A stretch of DNA of 64,000 bases from Mycolicibacterium novocastrense (lineage in GTDB: Bacteria > Actinomycetota > Actinomycetes > Mycobacteriales > Mycobacteriaceae). The notes under the pieces were generated by a model. The model saw nothing but the letters and a program-made list of their open reading frames with translations, was not told the DNA's origin and made no database searches. Numbering within the stretch: position 1 is the first letter of the stretch; every line of letters begins with the position of its first letter. The translations under genes and the position numbers were made by a program. Location: contig NZ_BCTA01000069.1 in NCBI RefSeq assembly GCF_001570485.1, positions 1 through 64,000 on the forward strand, read 5' to 3'. This document shows positions 16,510 through 24,765 of this stretch, in pieces.

Positions 16510-17544
16510 TCACGAAGGAATTTTCTCGCCACCCGCCTCACTGATCTTGACCAACATCTTGCCGATGTTGGCGCCGGTGAACAAGCCGTTCATGGCGTCG
16601 ACGCAGGACTCGATGCCCTCGAATATCGTCTGGCGATGCACCAGCCGCCCCTCGTCTGCCCACTGGCGAAGGGGCCCGAACGCCTCCTCGAACCGTCCCC
16701 ATTCGTCGAGCGCGTTGAATCCCTGCATCAGCGCCGTCTTCGACAGGAGGTTGACGTAGTTGGCCGGGCCGGGGTGTTCACCGGTCAGGTAGCTCGAGAT
16801 GACGCCGCACAACACCACCCGCGCCTTGTGGGCCAGGCGGCCGAGCACCGCGTCCAGGATCGGCCCGCCGACGTTGTCGAAGTACACGTCGACGCCCTTG
16901 GGGCAGTGCTTTTTCAACGCCGCGGGCACGTTGCCTTCGCGATAGTCGATGCACGCGTCGAATCCGAATTCCTCGACGACGGCACGGCACTTCCGAGGTC
17001 CGCCCGCGATGCCGACCACCCTGGCCCCGGCGATCTTGGCGATCTGGCCCGCGACCGAACCGGTGGCACCCGCTGCCGCCGACACCACCACGGTCTCCCC
17101 CGGCTGCGGCTTGCCGATCCCCACCATTCCGAAATAGGCCGTCGCACCGGTCGGGCCGTACACCGACATCACCGCAAGTTGGTCGACGTCGGGGCCGGGC
17201 ACCGGGGTGGTGAAGATGTCGTCGCGGCTGATGACGTACTCCTGGAACCCCGTCAGCGTCGTCACGACGTCGCCGACGGCGTAGGCATCGCACCGCGACG
17301 CCACGACCTCACCGATGCCCGCCGCGCGAATGACCTCTCCGAGTTGCACCGGGGGCAGATAGCCGGGCTGGTCGTTGAGCCAGGTCCGGGCCGCGGCGTC
17401 GATGCCGATGTAGGTCGTGCGCACCAACGCCTCACCGTCGGCGGGCTCGGGTGCCGGCGCGGTGATCAACTCGGTGTCGGCGGGCTGGACCAGCCCGACG
17501 GGTCTGCGGCGCAACACGATCTGGCGGTTCATCAGCTCGGCCAC
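16510..17544 (-). CDS. NADP-dependent MDR-family enone reductase
   Basis: 344 residues of the leukotriene B4 dehydrogenase/CurA group, zinc-independent medium-chain reductases. It has N-terminal NRQIVLRRRPVG, the nucleotide-binding AAAGATGSVAGQIAKIAG and the characteristic DVYFDNVGGPILD followed by RVVLCGVISSY. These cytosolic enzymes reduce carbon-carbon double bonds of enones with NADPH. It lies 9 bases downstream of an MFS transporter in the same direction, so the two may be co-expressed. Confidence 0.85.
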   Translation of the reverse strand: MAELMNRQIVLRRRPVGLVQPADTELITAPAPEPADGEALVRTTYIGIDAAARTWLNDQPGYLPPVQLGEVIRAAGIGEVVASRCDAYAVGDVVTTLTGFQEYVISRDDIFTTPVPGPDVDQLAVMSVYGPTGATAYFGMVGIGKPQPGETVVVSAAAGATGSVAGQIAKIAGARVVGIAGGPRKCRAVVEEFGFDACIDYREGNVPAALKKHCPKGVDVYFDNVGGPILDAVLGRLAHKARVVLCGVISSYLTGEHPGPANYVNLLSKTALMQGFNALDEWGRFEEAFGPLRQWADEGRLVHRQTIFEGIESCVDAMNGLFTGANIGKMLVKISEAGGEKIPS

Positions 17545-17553
17545 GAGGCGAAC

Positions 17554-18852
17554 CTACCCAATGTGTGCGCCGCGGTGGGCGCCTGTCGACTCGACGATCT
17601 CACGTACGAACCTTCGACTGGCCAGCAGGTAACAGGCGATCGCGACCACCTGGAACACCGGCACGATCAGCAGTGCCCGCCCCAGCGACATAGCACCGAG
17701 GTCGTCTTTGAGCGCATCGCTGATGACACCGGTGAGGAACGGGCCCGCCGACCCGACGATGGCGCCGAAGAACAGGAAGATCGCCGAAGCCGTCGCGCGC
17801 TGTTCGGGTCGGGCCAGTCGTTGGATGGCCGCGATGGACGGCGCCATGTACGCCGTGCCGACGACGTAGCTCAGCGAGATGAACCATATGCACAGCGTCC
17901 GGTCGCCCACCGTGAACGCCAGCGCCGAGAACGGCAGCATCGCAGCGGTCATCGCGGCCACCAGCCACAACAGCCACCGCGGATCGGAGGCCGACAACCG
18001 GTCCGCGACCCGGCCGACGACCAGAAGGCCGAGGATGCCCGTCAGCCCGCTCGCGATGCCGTACTGCACCCCGACCTCGCCCAACTCCATACCGCGGGTC
18101 CGGACCAGATAAGCGGGGGCGAAGGCCGTCAACGAGTAGCCGGCCACCGAGATGCACGACGCGCCGAGGACGACGCCCACGAAGCTGCCTTTGCGCAGCA
18201 GATCCCAGGTCTTGGCAGGGACAACGACGTCGACTTGCGGGGTGGTCGGCATCTGCCTGCGCCCGAGCGCGATGAGGACCAACGGCGCGACCGCCACGCT
18301 GATCGCCCCCATCACCACGAAAGCCATTCGCCAGCCCAGGGTTTGCGCCAACAGGCCGCCGCCGATCAGGCTGGCCGCGCTGGCCAGTGGGATCGCCAGC
18401 GTGATCACGGCCAGCGGCGCCGCGCGACGCTCCGGTGCGAAGTTGCGCGCGACGTAGGCGTGCGCGGCCGGTGTGCTGCCGGCCTCACCGATCGCCACGC
18501 CCACGCGGGTGAGCGCCAGTTGAAGACCCGACTGCACCGCGCCGCCCAACATCGTCATCGCGCCCCACAGCGTCAGGCACGTCGACACCACCAGCCCGAA
18601 CGCGCCACGGTCGGCGATCCGGGCGATCAGCAGGCCGAGCACCGCGTAGACGGCCAGGAAGCCGAACCCGTTGATCACGCCGAGCGCGGTGTCGGACAGG
18701 TCCAGTTCGGCCCTGATCGGTTCGGCGAGGACCGCGGGCAGGAACCGGTCCGCGTAGTTCAGCGTCCCGACGATCGCGAGCAGGGCGACCGCAACCCAGG
18801 CTCGCCGCGCGCTGTGGGTGCCGCTGACCGGAGCGAGCTGTGCAGTAGCCAT
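17554..18852 (-). CDS. MFS transporter
   Basis: 432 residues with about twelve hydrophobic segments. The family loop motif appears as NYADRFLPAVLAEPI after helix 1 and ARIADRGAFGLVVS between helices 2 and 3. It resembles the spinster-like group of the major facilitator superfamily in its N-terminal half. The substrate is not evident; co-location with an enone reductase hints at a small organic acid or aromatic compound. The 72 bases upstream separate it from a divergent zinc-ribbon gene. Confidence 0.8.
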   Translation of the reverse strand: MATAQLAPVSGTHSARRAWVAVALLAIVGTLNYADRFLPAVLAEPIRAELDLSDTALGVINGFGFLAVYAVLGLLIARIADRGAFGLVVSTCLTLWGAMTMLGGAVQSGLQLALTRVGVAIGEAGSTPAAHAYVARNFAPERRAAPLAVITLAIPLASAASLIGGGLLAQTLGWRMAFVVMGAISVAVAPLVLIALGRRQMPTTPQVDVVVPAKTWDLLRKGSFVGVVLGASCISVAGYSLTAFAPAYLVRTRGMELGEVGVQYGIASGLTGILGLLVVGRVADRLSASDPRWLLWLVAAMTAAMLPFSALAFTVGDRTLCIWFISLSYVVGTAYMAPSIAAIQRLARPEQRATASAIFLFFGAIVGSAGPFLTGVISDALKDDLGAMSLGRALLIVPVFQVVAIACYLLASRRFVREIVESTGAHRGAHIG

Positions 18853-18924
18853 GTCGTGGGCAGCTTTCCAGAACTTCGTCGCGGACCCGGGATTAATTGG
18901 ATTTCAAGGGGGTAAATAACCGGC

Positions 18925-19044
18925 ATGCCCGAAGCCGAAGAAGTCACCGCGGTCGCGATCTGCGGCGGATGTGGTTACCCGACACTCGGGCCGAACCTGT
19001 GCTCCTACTGCCAAGCCATGACCGCCGATCCGGCCGCCGCCTGA
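18925..19044 (+). CDS. 39-residue zinc-ribbon microprotein
   Basis: A very short gene: MPEAEEVTAVAICGGCGYPT..., with CGGC (Cys13, Cys16) and CSYC (Cys26, Cys29) forming a compact four-Cys zinc ribbon, and an Ala/Asp tail. CAAGGGGG stands 16-9 bases upstream of the ATG. The tight CxxC-x9-CxxC spacing argues for a real product. It may bind nucleic acid or another protein; nothing more can be said. It converges with the VanX-like gene. Confidence 0.6.
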   Translation: MPEAEEVTAVAICGGCGYPTLGPNLCSYCQAMTADPAAA

Positions 19045-19059
19045 CGGGCCGGCCGGCAG

Positions 19060-19722
19060 CTAGTTCACGGGGACGTCGAGGATCGGGTGCTGCCGGTGCG
19101 CGCCCGGTGCGTCGAAATGCCACCACTCGCCGGCGTAGACGGTGAGTCCGCCCGCGGCCATCGCGTCGCGCAGCCGTTCGCGGTTGGTCTGAGCCGCCGA
19201 GCTGACCCCGTCCGTGGCGTACGCGTTGGCGCGCGAAGTGAACTCGTCGAAGCCGGTGCCCATGTCGACGAGGGCGCCGTCACGGGACAGGGTCACGTCC
19301 ACCGACAACGCCGCTTCATGGCTGCTGGCATAGGGGCCGGGTCGGGCCACCCACCCGGGATCGGAGACGGCGTCGAACATCCGCACCTGTACGTCGTGCG
19401 GGCGGTAGCAATCCCAGAACACCAGCACCTCACCGCCGGGGCGTAATGCGTCGGCGGCCGCCGCCAGGCCGGGTGCCATCGACTCGTGGACCAGGCACCG
19501 CGCATCGGCGGGATAGAGCTGCTCGCCGACGAAGTTGTCCGTCGTCGCGTAACGCAGGTCGATCACCGCGTCGGGCACGACGGTGCGGACATCGACGAGT
19601 CCGGCCGCCCGGGCCGCATCGGTCAGCGGCGGCACGGGTACATCCGGCGTCGCGGTGGCAACGCCGGTCGGCCACGCCAGGACCACGGCCACCGCCGCCG
19701 GGCCCGCCCAGGCACCACGCAT
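19060..19722 (-). CDS. Secreted VanX-like D-Ala-D-Ala dipeptidase (M15D)
   Basis: 220 residues with a signal peptide (about 1-24, ending ATA). The zinc-site motif appears as SSHEAALSVDV (His and Asp ligands) and the catalytic EWWHF (Glu, His) follows, as in VanX/DdpX. YRPHDVQ precedes them. These enzymes split D-alanyl-D-alanine or related dipeptides. Export implies a role in recycling released cell-wall dipeptide rather than in vancomycin resistance, and no vanH/vanA genes are here. Confidence 0.85.
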   Translation of the reverse strand: MRGAWAGPAAVAVVLAWPTGVATATPDVPVPPLTDAARAAGLVDVRTVVPDAVIDLRYATTDNFVGEQLYPADARCLVHESMAPGLAAAADALRPGGEVLVFWDCYRPHDVQVRMFDAVSDPGWVARPGPYASSHEAALSVDVTLSRDGALVDMGTGFDEFTSRANAYATDGVSSAAQTNRERLRDAMAAGGLTVYAGEWWHFDAPGAHRQHPILDVPVN

Positions 19723-19816
19723 TTCGCCTCGCTTCCGGACTGGGGTAGTCGCCTACGCTAGTCGGCTTCCCCGGCGCAACCGAGCATCGAAGTGTCGTCA
19801 CGCCGAGGAGGTCACC

Positions 19817-21050
19817 ATGAGCGTCACCATCAACGACCGGCAGAGCCCGACGGTGTTCGAGGCCGACGTGCCGACCCTCTCGTATGAGGACGCGCCCGAT
19901 GCTTACGAAGCACACCGGCGGATCGCCGAGGCGCGCGGCGCCGGACCGGTCGCGATCGGCGCTCACGGACCCGAATTGCTGAGCTACGAGACCGTCCGGG
20001 CGGCCCTACGCAACCACCGCATGTGCGTGCCACCGGGACTCGGGTTGGAGGCCCAGGGCATCACCTCCGGCCCGCTGTGGGATCGCGCCGTCACGACGCT
20101 GCTCAGCGTCAACGGTGAAACACACGCCCGGCTTCGGCGCCTGGTGTGCAAGGCGTTCACGCCACGCTCGGTGGGCCGGCTGGAGACGACGATCACCGGA
20201 ATCATCACGGATCTGGTGGACCCGCTGGTGGCGTCGGGCCGGTGCGAGGTCGTTGCGGACATCGCACGTCCGTATCCGGTTCCGGTCATCGCCGAGCTGC
20301 TCGGCGCCCCGAGCGAGGACTGGAAGTTGTTCTCCGAGTGGGCCGATGACTTCTTCAAGCTGTTTCAGTGGAACGCGGCCGAACACGCGCCGGCGATCCT
20401 GCAGGCGTGGGCCGAACTCGACGACTACGTCGACGGGATGGTCGCCGAGCGCCGCACGACGCTGACCGACGACTTGATCTCGGAACTGATCCGCGCCGAG
20501 GACGACGGCGACCGGTTGAGCATCGAGGAACTGCGCATGCTCGCGGCCGGCATCTTGATGGCGGGCACCGACACCCCGCAACCAGCTCGCCGCCGCGGTG
20601 GACGTGCTGTGCGACCACCCGGACCAATGGGAACTGCTGGCCGAGCATCCCGAGTTCGCGATGAACGCCGTCGAGGAACTGATGCGGTTCTATCCGGTGG
20701 TGTTCGGGGCGATGCGAATGACGTTGGAGAACGTCGAGTACGGCGGCGTGACCCTCCCCGCAGGCACGTTCGTCCTCGTGAACACGGCCGGGGCGAACCG
20801 CGATCCTGCCGTGTACGACGACCCCGACCGCCTGGACATCACCCGGCAGGGCGCCGCGCCGATGCAGAGCTTCGGCGCCGGTGCGCACTACTGCCTCGGC
20901 GCGAACCTGGCCCGGCGGGAACTGGCCGAGGCGCTCGTCGTGATGAGCAGCCGCATGCGCAACGTGCGGCGTGCCGGACCCGCGAGCTGGAAGCCGCTGG
21001 TGGGCATCACCGGCCCTGCGACGCTTCCGATCGCGTTCGAACCGCGCTGA
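19817..21050 (+). pseudogene. Cytochrome P450 with a two-base frameshift
   Basis: The first frame (19817 to about 20575) encodes a normal bacterial P450 N-terminal half: HARLRRLVCKAFTPR, DLISELIRAEDDGD, up to the I-helix LAAGILMAGTDT. Reading then continues one frame over, NQLAAAVDVLCDHPDQW..., to the haem ligand region FGAGAHYCLGANLARRE and a stop at 21050. The junction GACACCCCGCAAC lacks two bases relative to the expected GACACCACCCGCAAC, exactly at the Thr-Thr of the AGTDTT oxygen-activation motif. Together the halves are a full-length P450 (about 412 residues). Either a recent inactivation or a sequencing error. A good ribosome site GAGGAGG precedes the ATG. Confidence 0.82.
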
Positions 21051-22470
21051 CCTGTGGCAGAGCGCCGGCCATCTCGGTGGTGGTCTGGCCGAGGCCTGCG
21101 GCCCGGCGCAGTTCGATGAAGGCGGCGATGAACGCGTCCGTCGCGGTGTGGACGTCGTCGAACGCCAGGTCGTCGCAGAGCACCGAGATGTTGAGCTGGT
21201 CGACGTAGCTCCACACCGTCATGTTCATCGCGGAACCGGCGGCCAGAGGACCGACCGAGTAGATCTCGGTGACGACCGCACCGGCGATCCGGCCGCGGTC
21301 GCGGGGTCCCGGCACGTTCGACACGATCAGGTTGAACAACTGGTTCGGCCCCTCGCGCCGGGACATCCATCGGAAGGTGGCGCGAGCCGCCGCGGGCGGT
21401 ACGTAGCGCAGGCCCTTGCCGACGGTGGCCGGGCCGAGTGACTCGTTGTCCTCTTTGGCCATACGCGAGGCAGTCCGGATCAGGCGAAGCCTTTCGCACG
21501 GATCGGCGACCTGTACCGGCAGAGACACCAACATGGTGCTCAATTCGTTGCCGGTGATGCGGTGAGGCGAGGTGTCGGTCGCGGCCGGAACCGAGGCGAT
21601 CAGCGCCCGGTCGGCGACCCCCTCACGCTCGATGAGCAACGTGCGCAGTCCGCCGGCCGCGATCGCGAGCACCACGTCGTTGACGGTCGACTCGAGGTGC
21701 CTGCTCGCCGCTTTGACCTCGTCGAGTGAGAGGGTGGCGGTCGCGAACGCGCGCCCGGCCGAGAGCTTGCGGTTGAGGAAGGTGGGAGGCGGGTTGAACC
21801 GTTCGGCGAGTTCTGGATGGCGACGGCGCTGACGCGCTCGCCGCTGAAGTCGGTAGGCGCCCACGGCAACCTCTTTGACGACGCCGGGCAGGCTCGCGAG
21901 TTGGCTGAGGTGGTCACGTGCGGCGAACACGAGCAAGGCTGGGGCCGAGAGTGATTCGGAGTCGCCTGCGGAGCGGGACTCGCTGCCGCCGGTGCCTGGC
22001 CATTCCATCGCGCGGGCCATCAGGTTCGCCGACGCGACACCGTCGGCCAACGCGTGGTGCACCTTGCCGATGACCGCGACGCGGTTTTCGGCGAGGCCTT
22101 CGGCGTAGTACAGCTCCCACAGCGGTCGGCCGCGATCCAACGGGGTGCTCGCGATCTGACCGATCAGCGCGTCGAGCCCCGCACGCCCGCCCGGTTCCGG
22201 GACCACCACTTTTCGGACGTGATAGCCGAAGTCGATGGCCGCGCCTTGCCGCCACACCGGCCGATGCAGGTGAAGTGGAACGTCGACGAGTTCGTACCGG
22301 AAGGGGTCGAGGTCAGGCAGGCGCTCGCGGAAGGTCTCGAGGAACGCGTCGAACGTCGGCTCGCCCTCGAACCGCGAGGTGTCGACAACGGCGATCTTGA
22401 GCGTGTGCTGGTGCACGTTCGGGGTTTCGCTGGACAGCAGCAGCGAGTCCCAGCCGCTGAGGCGCTTCAC
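21007..22470 (-). CDS. Wax ester synthase/diacylglycerol acyltransferase (WS/DGAT)
   Basis: 487 residues, normal for the mycobacterial tgs family. The catalytic HHxxxDG is HHALADG at 138-144. Further family segments are RGRPLWELYYAEG, STVNDVVLAIAAGGLR, and FNLIVSNVPGPRD near the end. The enzymes join fatty acyl-CoA to diacylglycerol or long-chain alcohol to make storage lipid at the membrane. It starts 4 bases after an alpha/beta hydrolase, as often seen for tgs genes. Its 3' end overlaps the P450 end by 44 bases on the other strand. Confidence 0.9.
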   Translation of the reverse strand: MKRLSGWDSLLLSSETPNVHQHTLKIAVVDTSRFEGEPTFDAFLETFRERLPDLDPFRYELVDVPLHLHRPVWRQGAAIDFGYHVRKVVVPEPGGRAGLDALIGQIASTPLDRGRPLWELYYAEGLAENRVAVIGKVHHALADGVASANLMARAMEWPGTGGSESRSAGDSESLSAPALLVFAARDHLSQLASLPGVVKEVAVGAYRLQRRARQRRRHPELAERFNPPPTFLNRKLSAGRAFATATLSLDEVKAASRHLESTVNDVVLAIAAGGLRTLLIEREGVADRALIASVPAATDTSPHRITGNELSTMLVSLPVQVADPCERLRLIRTASRMAKEDNESLGPATVGKGLRYVPPAAARATFRWMSRREGPNQLFNLIVSNVPGPRDRGRIAGAVVTEIYSVGPLAAGSAMNMTVWSYVDQLNISVLCDDLAFDDVHTATDAFIAAFIELRRAAGLGQTTTEMAGALPQVSAVRTRSEASQGR

Positions 22471-22474
22471 GTGG

Positions 22475-23329
22475 TCAACCTTCGGCGGTCTTGTACCGCC
22501 CGATCGGCGGCAGGCGTCTGCTGACCGACTCGGCTGCGGTCAGCAGCGCTTCGACGAACTTGTCGGAGGCGAACGTGCATCCGGCGTGACCGGCGGCCAC
22601 GTCGACGGTTTCGGAGTCGGGTATCCGATCCGCCAGCCACCGCTGCCGTCGCACCCCGAAGGCCCGGTCGCGTGTCGTCACCACCACCGCCGTGGGGACG
22701 TCGATTTCGTGGACCCATGTCGTCGAGTCGAAGCGGATGACCTCCGCCACGGCCCGGGTGATCGCACCGGGAGACGTGCTGCGCACCTGGTTGAGCAGCC
22801 ACTGGTGGTTCTGCAACGCGCCGGGACCCACCATCGCGGCGGGTGCGAGTCGCCTCGCGGGCGGGCTCAGCGATTCGAGCAGCGCGGCGAACACACCGGT
22901 CGCGATCCGCTCGTAGCCCGCTCGGTTCACCGCCGCCGCCGCGGCGCACAACACCAACCCGTCGACGCGTGCCGGATGGCGTTTCCAGACCAGTTGGGCC
23001 ACAAGCGATCCCATCGAATAACCGACCGGCACGAACGTCCGGATGCCCAGGGCATCGGCCAGGGCGGCGACGTCGTCGGCGCAGTCCTCGAGCAGGAACC
23101 GCGGCGCGGTGATGCCCTGACCGTGACCGCGCTGGTCGAAGACCACCACGCGACCGAGTTCCCGCAACGCGTCCAGCGCGGGATACCACGTCATGACGCC
23201 CGTGCACGCCACCGAGTGCAACAACAGGAAGACGGGGCCGTCGCACGGGCCCGAGTCGACGACGTACGTCGTACCCCGGCCGGGCAACTCCACCATGCGG
23301 CCGTCCGGGACGTTGGCAGCCGAGGCCAA
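22475..23329 (-). CDS. Alpha/beta hydrolase
   Basis: About 284 residues. The oxyanion region LLLHSVACTG, FDQRGHGQG, the nucleophile Ser in VGYSMGS and a C-terminal His in AGHAGCTF are visible. It is likely an esterase or lipase. It lies just upstream of the WS/DGAT gene and could work on the same lipids. The start is uncertain: TTG 23329 is used, but the frame stays open and protein-like (IAWNLPNPLSIPRLPS) for 19 more codons to an ATC at 23386, with no ATG or GTG before a stop. Confidence 0.8.
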   Translation of the reverse strand: MASAANVPDGRMVELPGRGTTYVVDSGPCDGPVFLLLHSVACTGVMTWYPALDALRELGRVVVFDQRGHGQGITAPRFLLEDCADDVAALADALGIRTFVPVGYSMGSLVAQLVWKRHPARVDGLVLCAAAAAVNRAGYERIATGVFAALLESLSPPARRLAPAAMVGPGALQNHQWLLNQVRSTSPGAITRAVAEVIRFDSTTWVHEIDVPTAVVVTTRDRAFGVRRQRWLADRIPDSETVDVAAGHAGCTFASDKFVEALLTAAESVSRRLPPIGRYKTAEG

Positions 23330-23479
23330 CGCGGGTAACGACGGCAGCCGCGGAATGGACAGCGGGTTGGGCAGATTCCAAGCGATGCTTCAACGATAGA
23401 GCGAACGCGACGCGCCGTCCGGCGTTCGCGCCCCTTCCCGCTGAGCACTCGCACAGCGCTTCGGGCTTAGACTGCGAGC

Positions 23480-24601
23480 GTGCGCGAGGTGCTCGATGAG
23501 TTGCTGACCGTGTGGCGGTCCGGCGGCGCCGCCGGCGTGGCCACCGTCGTGCGCACGATCCGCTCGGCACCCCGGCAGCCCGGCGCGACCATGGTGGTCA
23601 GCCCCGACGGCTCGGTCGCCGGTTCGGTCTCCGGTGGCTGCGTCGAGGCCGCCGTCTACGAACTGGCCAACGAGGTCGTCGCCTCGGGTCGGCCCGAATT
23701 GCACCGCTACGGCATCAGTGACGACGACGCGTTCGCCGTGGGGCTCACGTGCGGCGGCATCATCGACATCTTCGCCGAACCGGTGTCGCGCGAGACCTTC
23801 CCGCAGTTGGCTGCGATCGCCGACGACATCGCCGCCCACCGGCCCACCGCCGTGGCCACCGTCATCGCCCACCCCGACGCCGGCCGGATCGGTCGCCGCC
23901 TGGTCATCGGCGTGGATTCGGTCGATGGATCGCTGGGCTCGGCCCGCCTCGACGCCGCCGTCACCGACGACGCGCGTGGGTTGCTCGCCGTCGGCCGCAC
24001 GGGCGTGCTGTCGTACGGCCCCGACGGCCAGCGACAGGAGACGGGCATGGAGGTGTTCGTCGCCAGCCACGCACCGCCGCCGCGGATGCTGATCTTCGGG
24101 GCGATCGACTTCGCCGCCGCCCTCGCGCAGCAGGGGGCCCTGCTCGGATATCGCGTCACCGTGTGCGACGCCCGCCCCGTCTTCGCCACCCCGGCCCGCT
24201 TTCCCGGTGCCGACGAGGTCGTGGTGATGTGGCCCGACCGCTACCTCGCGGAACAGGCCGAACAGGGAGCGATTGACGCCCGCACCGCGATCTGCGTGCT
24301 CACCCACGATCCGAAGTTCGACGTCCCCGTGCTCCAGGTCGCGCTGCGCCTGCCCGAGGTCGGTTACATCGGGGTGATGGGATCGCGCCGCACGCACGAC
24401 GATCGGATGCGCCGGTTGCGGGAATGCGGCCTCACCGACGCCGAGCTGACCCGGTTGGCCAGCCCGATCGGCCTCGACCTCGGGGCCCGAACACCCGAGG
24501 AGACCGCGGTGTCGATCGCGGCGGAGATCATCGCGCGCAAGTGGGGCGGCGGCGGCCGACCGCTGAGCGACACCGACGGACGCATCCACCACGAGGGTTG
24601 A
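23480..24601 (+). CDS. XdhC/CoxI-family molybdenum cofactor maturation protein
   Basis: 373 residues. The N-terminal XdhC/CoxI domain has TIRSAPRQPGATMVVSPDGS, SGGCVEAAVY and LTCGGIIDIF. The C-terminal Rossmann half has MLIFGAIDFAAALAQ, ALRLPEVGYIGVMGSRRT and DLGARTPEETAVSI. XdhC binds and protects molybdenum cofactor, helps its sulphuration and inserts it into xanthine-dehydrogenase family enzymes. The GTG start is preceded by the short divergent promoter region. The molybdenum hydroxylase operon follows 164 bases downstream, which fits a maturation role for it. Confidence 0.87.
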   Translation: MREVLDELLTVWRSGGAAGVATVVRTIRSAPRQPGATMVVSPDGSVAGSVSGGCVEAAVYELANEVVASGRPELHRYGISDDDAFAVGLTCGGIIDIFAEPVSRETFPQLAAIADDIAAHRPTAVATVIAHPDAGRIGRRLVIGVDSVDGSLGSARLDAAVTDDARGLLAVGRTGVLSYGPDGQRQETGMEVFVASHAPPPRMLIFGAIDFAAALAQQGALLGYRVTVCDARPVFATPARFPGADEVVVMWPDRYLAEQAEQGAIDARTAICVLTHDPKFDVPVLQVALRLPEVGYIGVMGSRRTHDDRMRRLRECGLTDAELTRLASPIGLDLGARTPEETAVSIAAEIIARKWGGGGRPLSDTDGRIHHEG

Positions 24602-24618
24602 GACAACGACGGCTTAGA

Positions 24619-24655
24619 GGGTTGATCGCATGTACCTGATGCGAGTAATCAACCC
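24619..24655 (+). terminator. Hairpin between xdhC-like and the hydroxylase operon
   Basis: GGGTTGATCGCAT pairs with ATGCG and ATCAACCC, with a 4-base bulge and a 7-base loop. It lies 18 bases after the XdhC stop, so a terminator is the simplest reading. Being 111 bases upstream of the next start, it could instead be a leader structure. Confidence 0.5.
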
Positions 24656-24711
24656 GATAAGGGCCGCAGACGCGTTCACCGCGGCCGATGAGACAACGCG
24701 TATGGAAATGT

Positions 24712-24731
24712 CGTTCTCGAATGCGATAACG
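24712..24731 (+). promoter_or_regulatory. Candidate operator before the molybdenum hydroxylase operon
   Basis: An imperfect palindrome CGTTCTCG-AATG-CGATAACG (7 of 8 arm positions match) sits 34 bases before the GTG start, in an unusually AT-rich patch. The binding protein is unknown; support is symmetry and position only. Confidence 0.35.
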
Positions 24732-24765
24732 TCACTCTTTACACGGCGAGGAGAAGGGTGAACCG

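Noticed and set aside
16225..18915. Very long open frame (896 codons) on the plus strand opposite the cutinase, reductase and MFS genes
   Set aside because: It is an antisense shadow: composition is rich in Arg, His, Asp and Gly without domains, while the minus-strand genes show clear family motifs.
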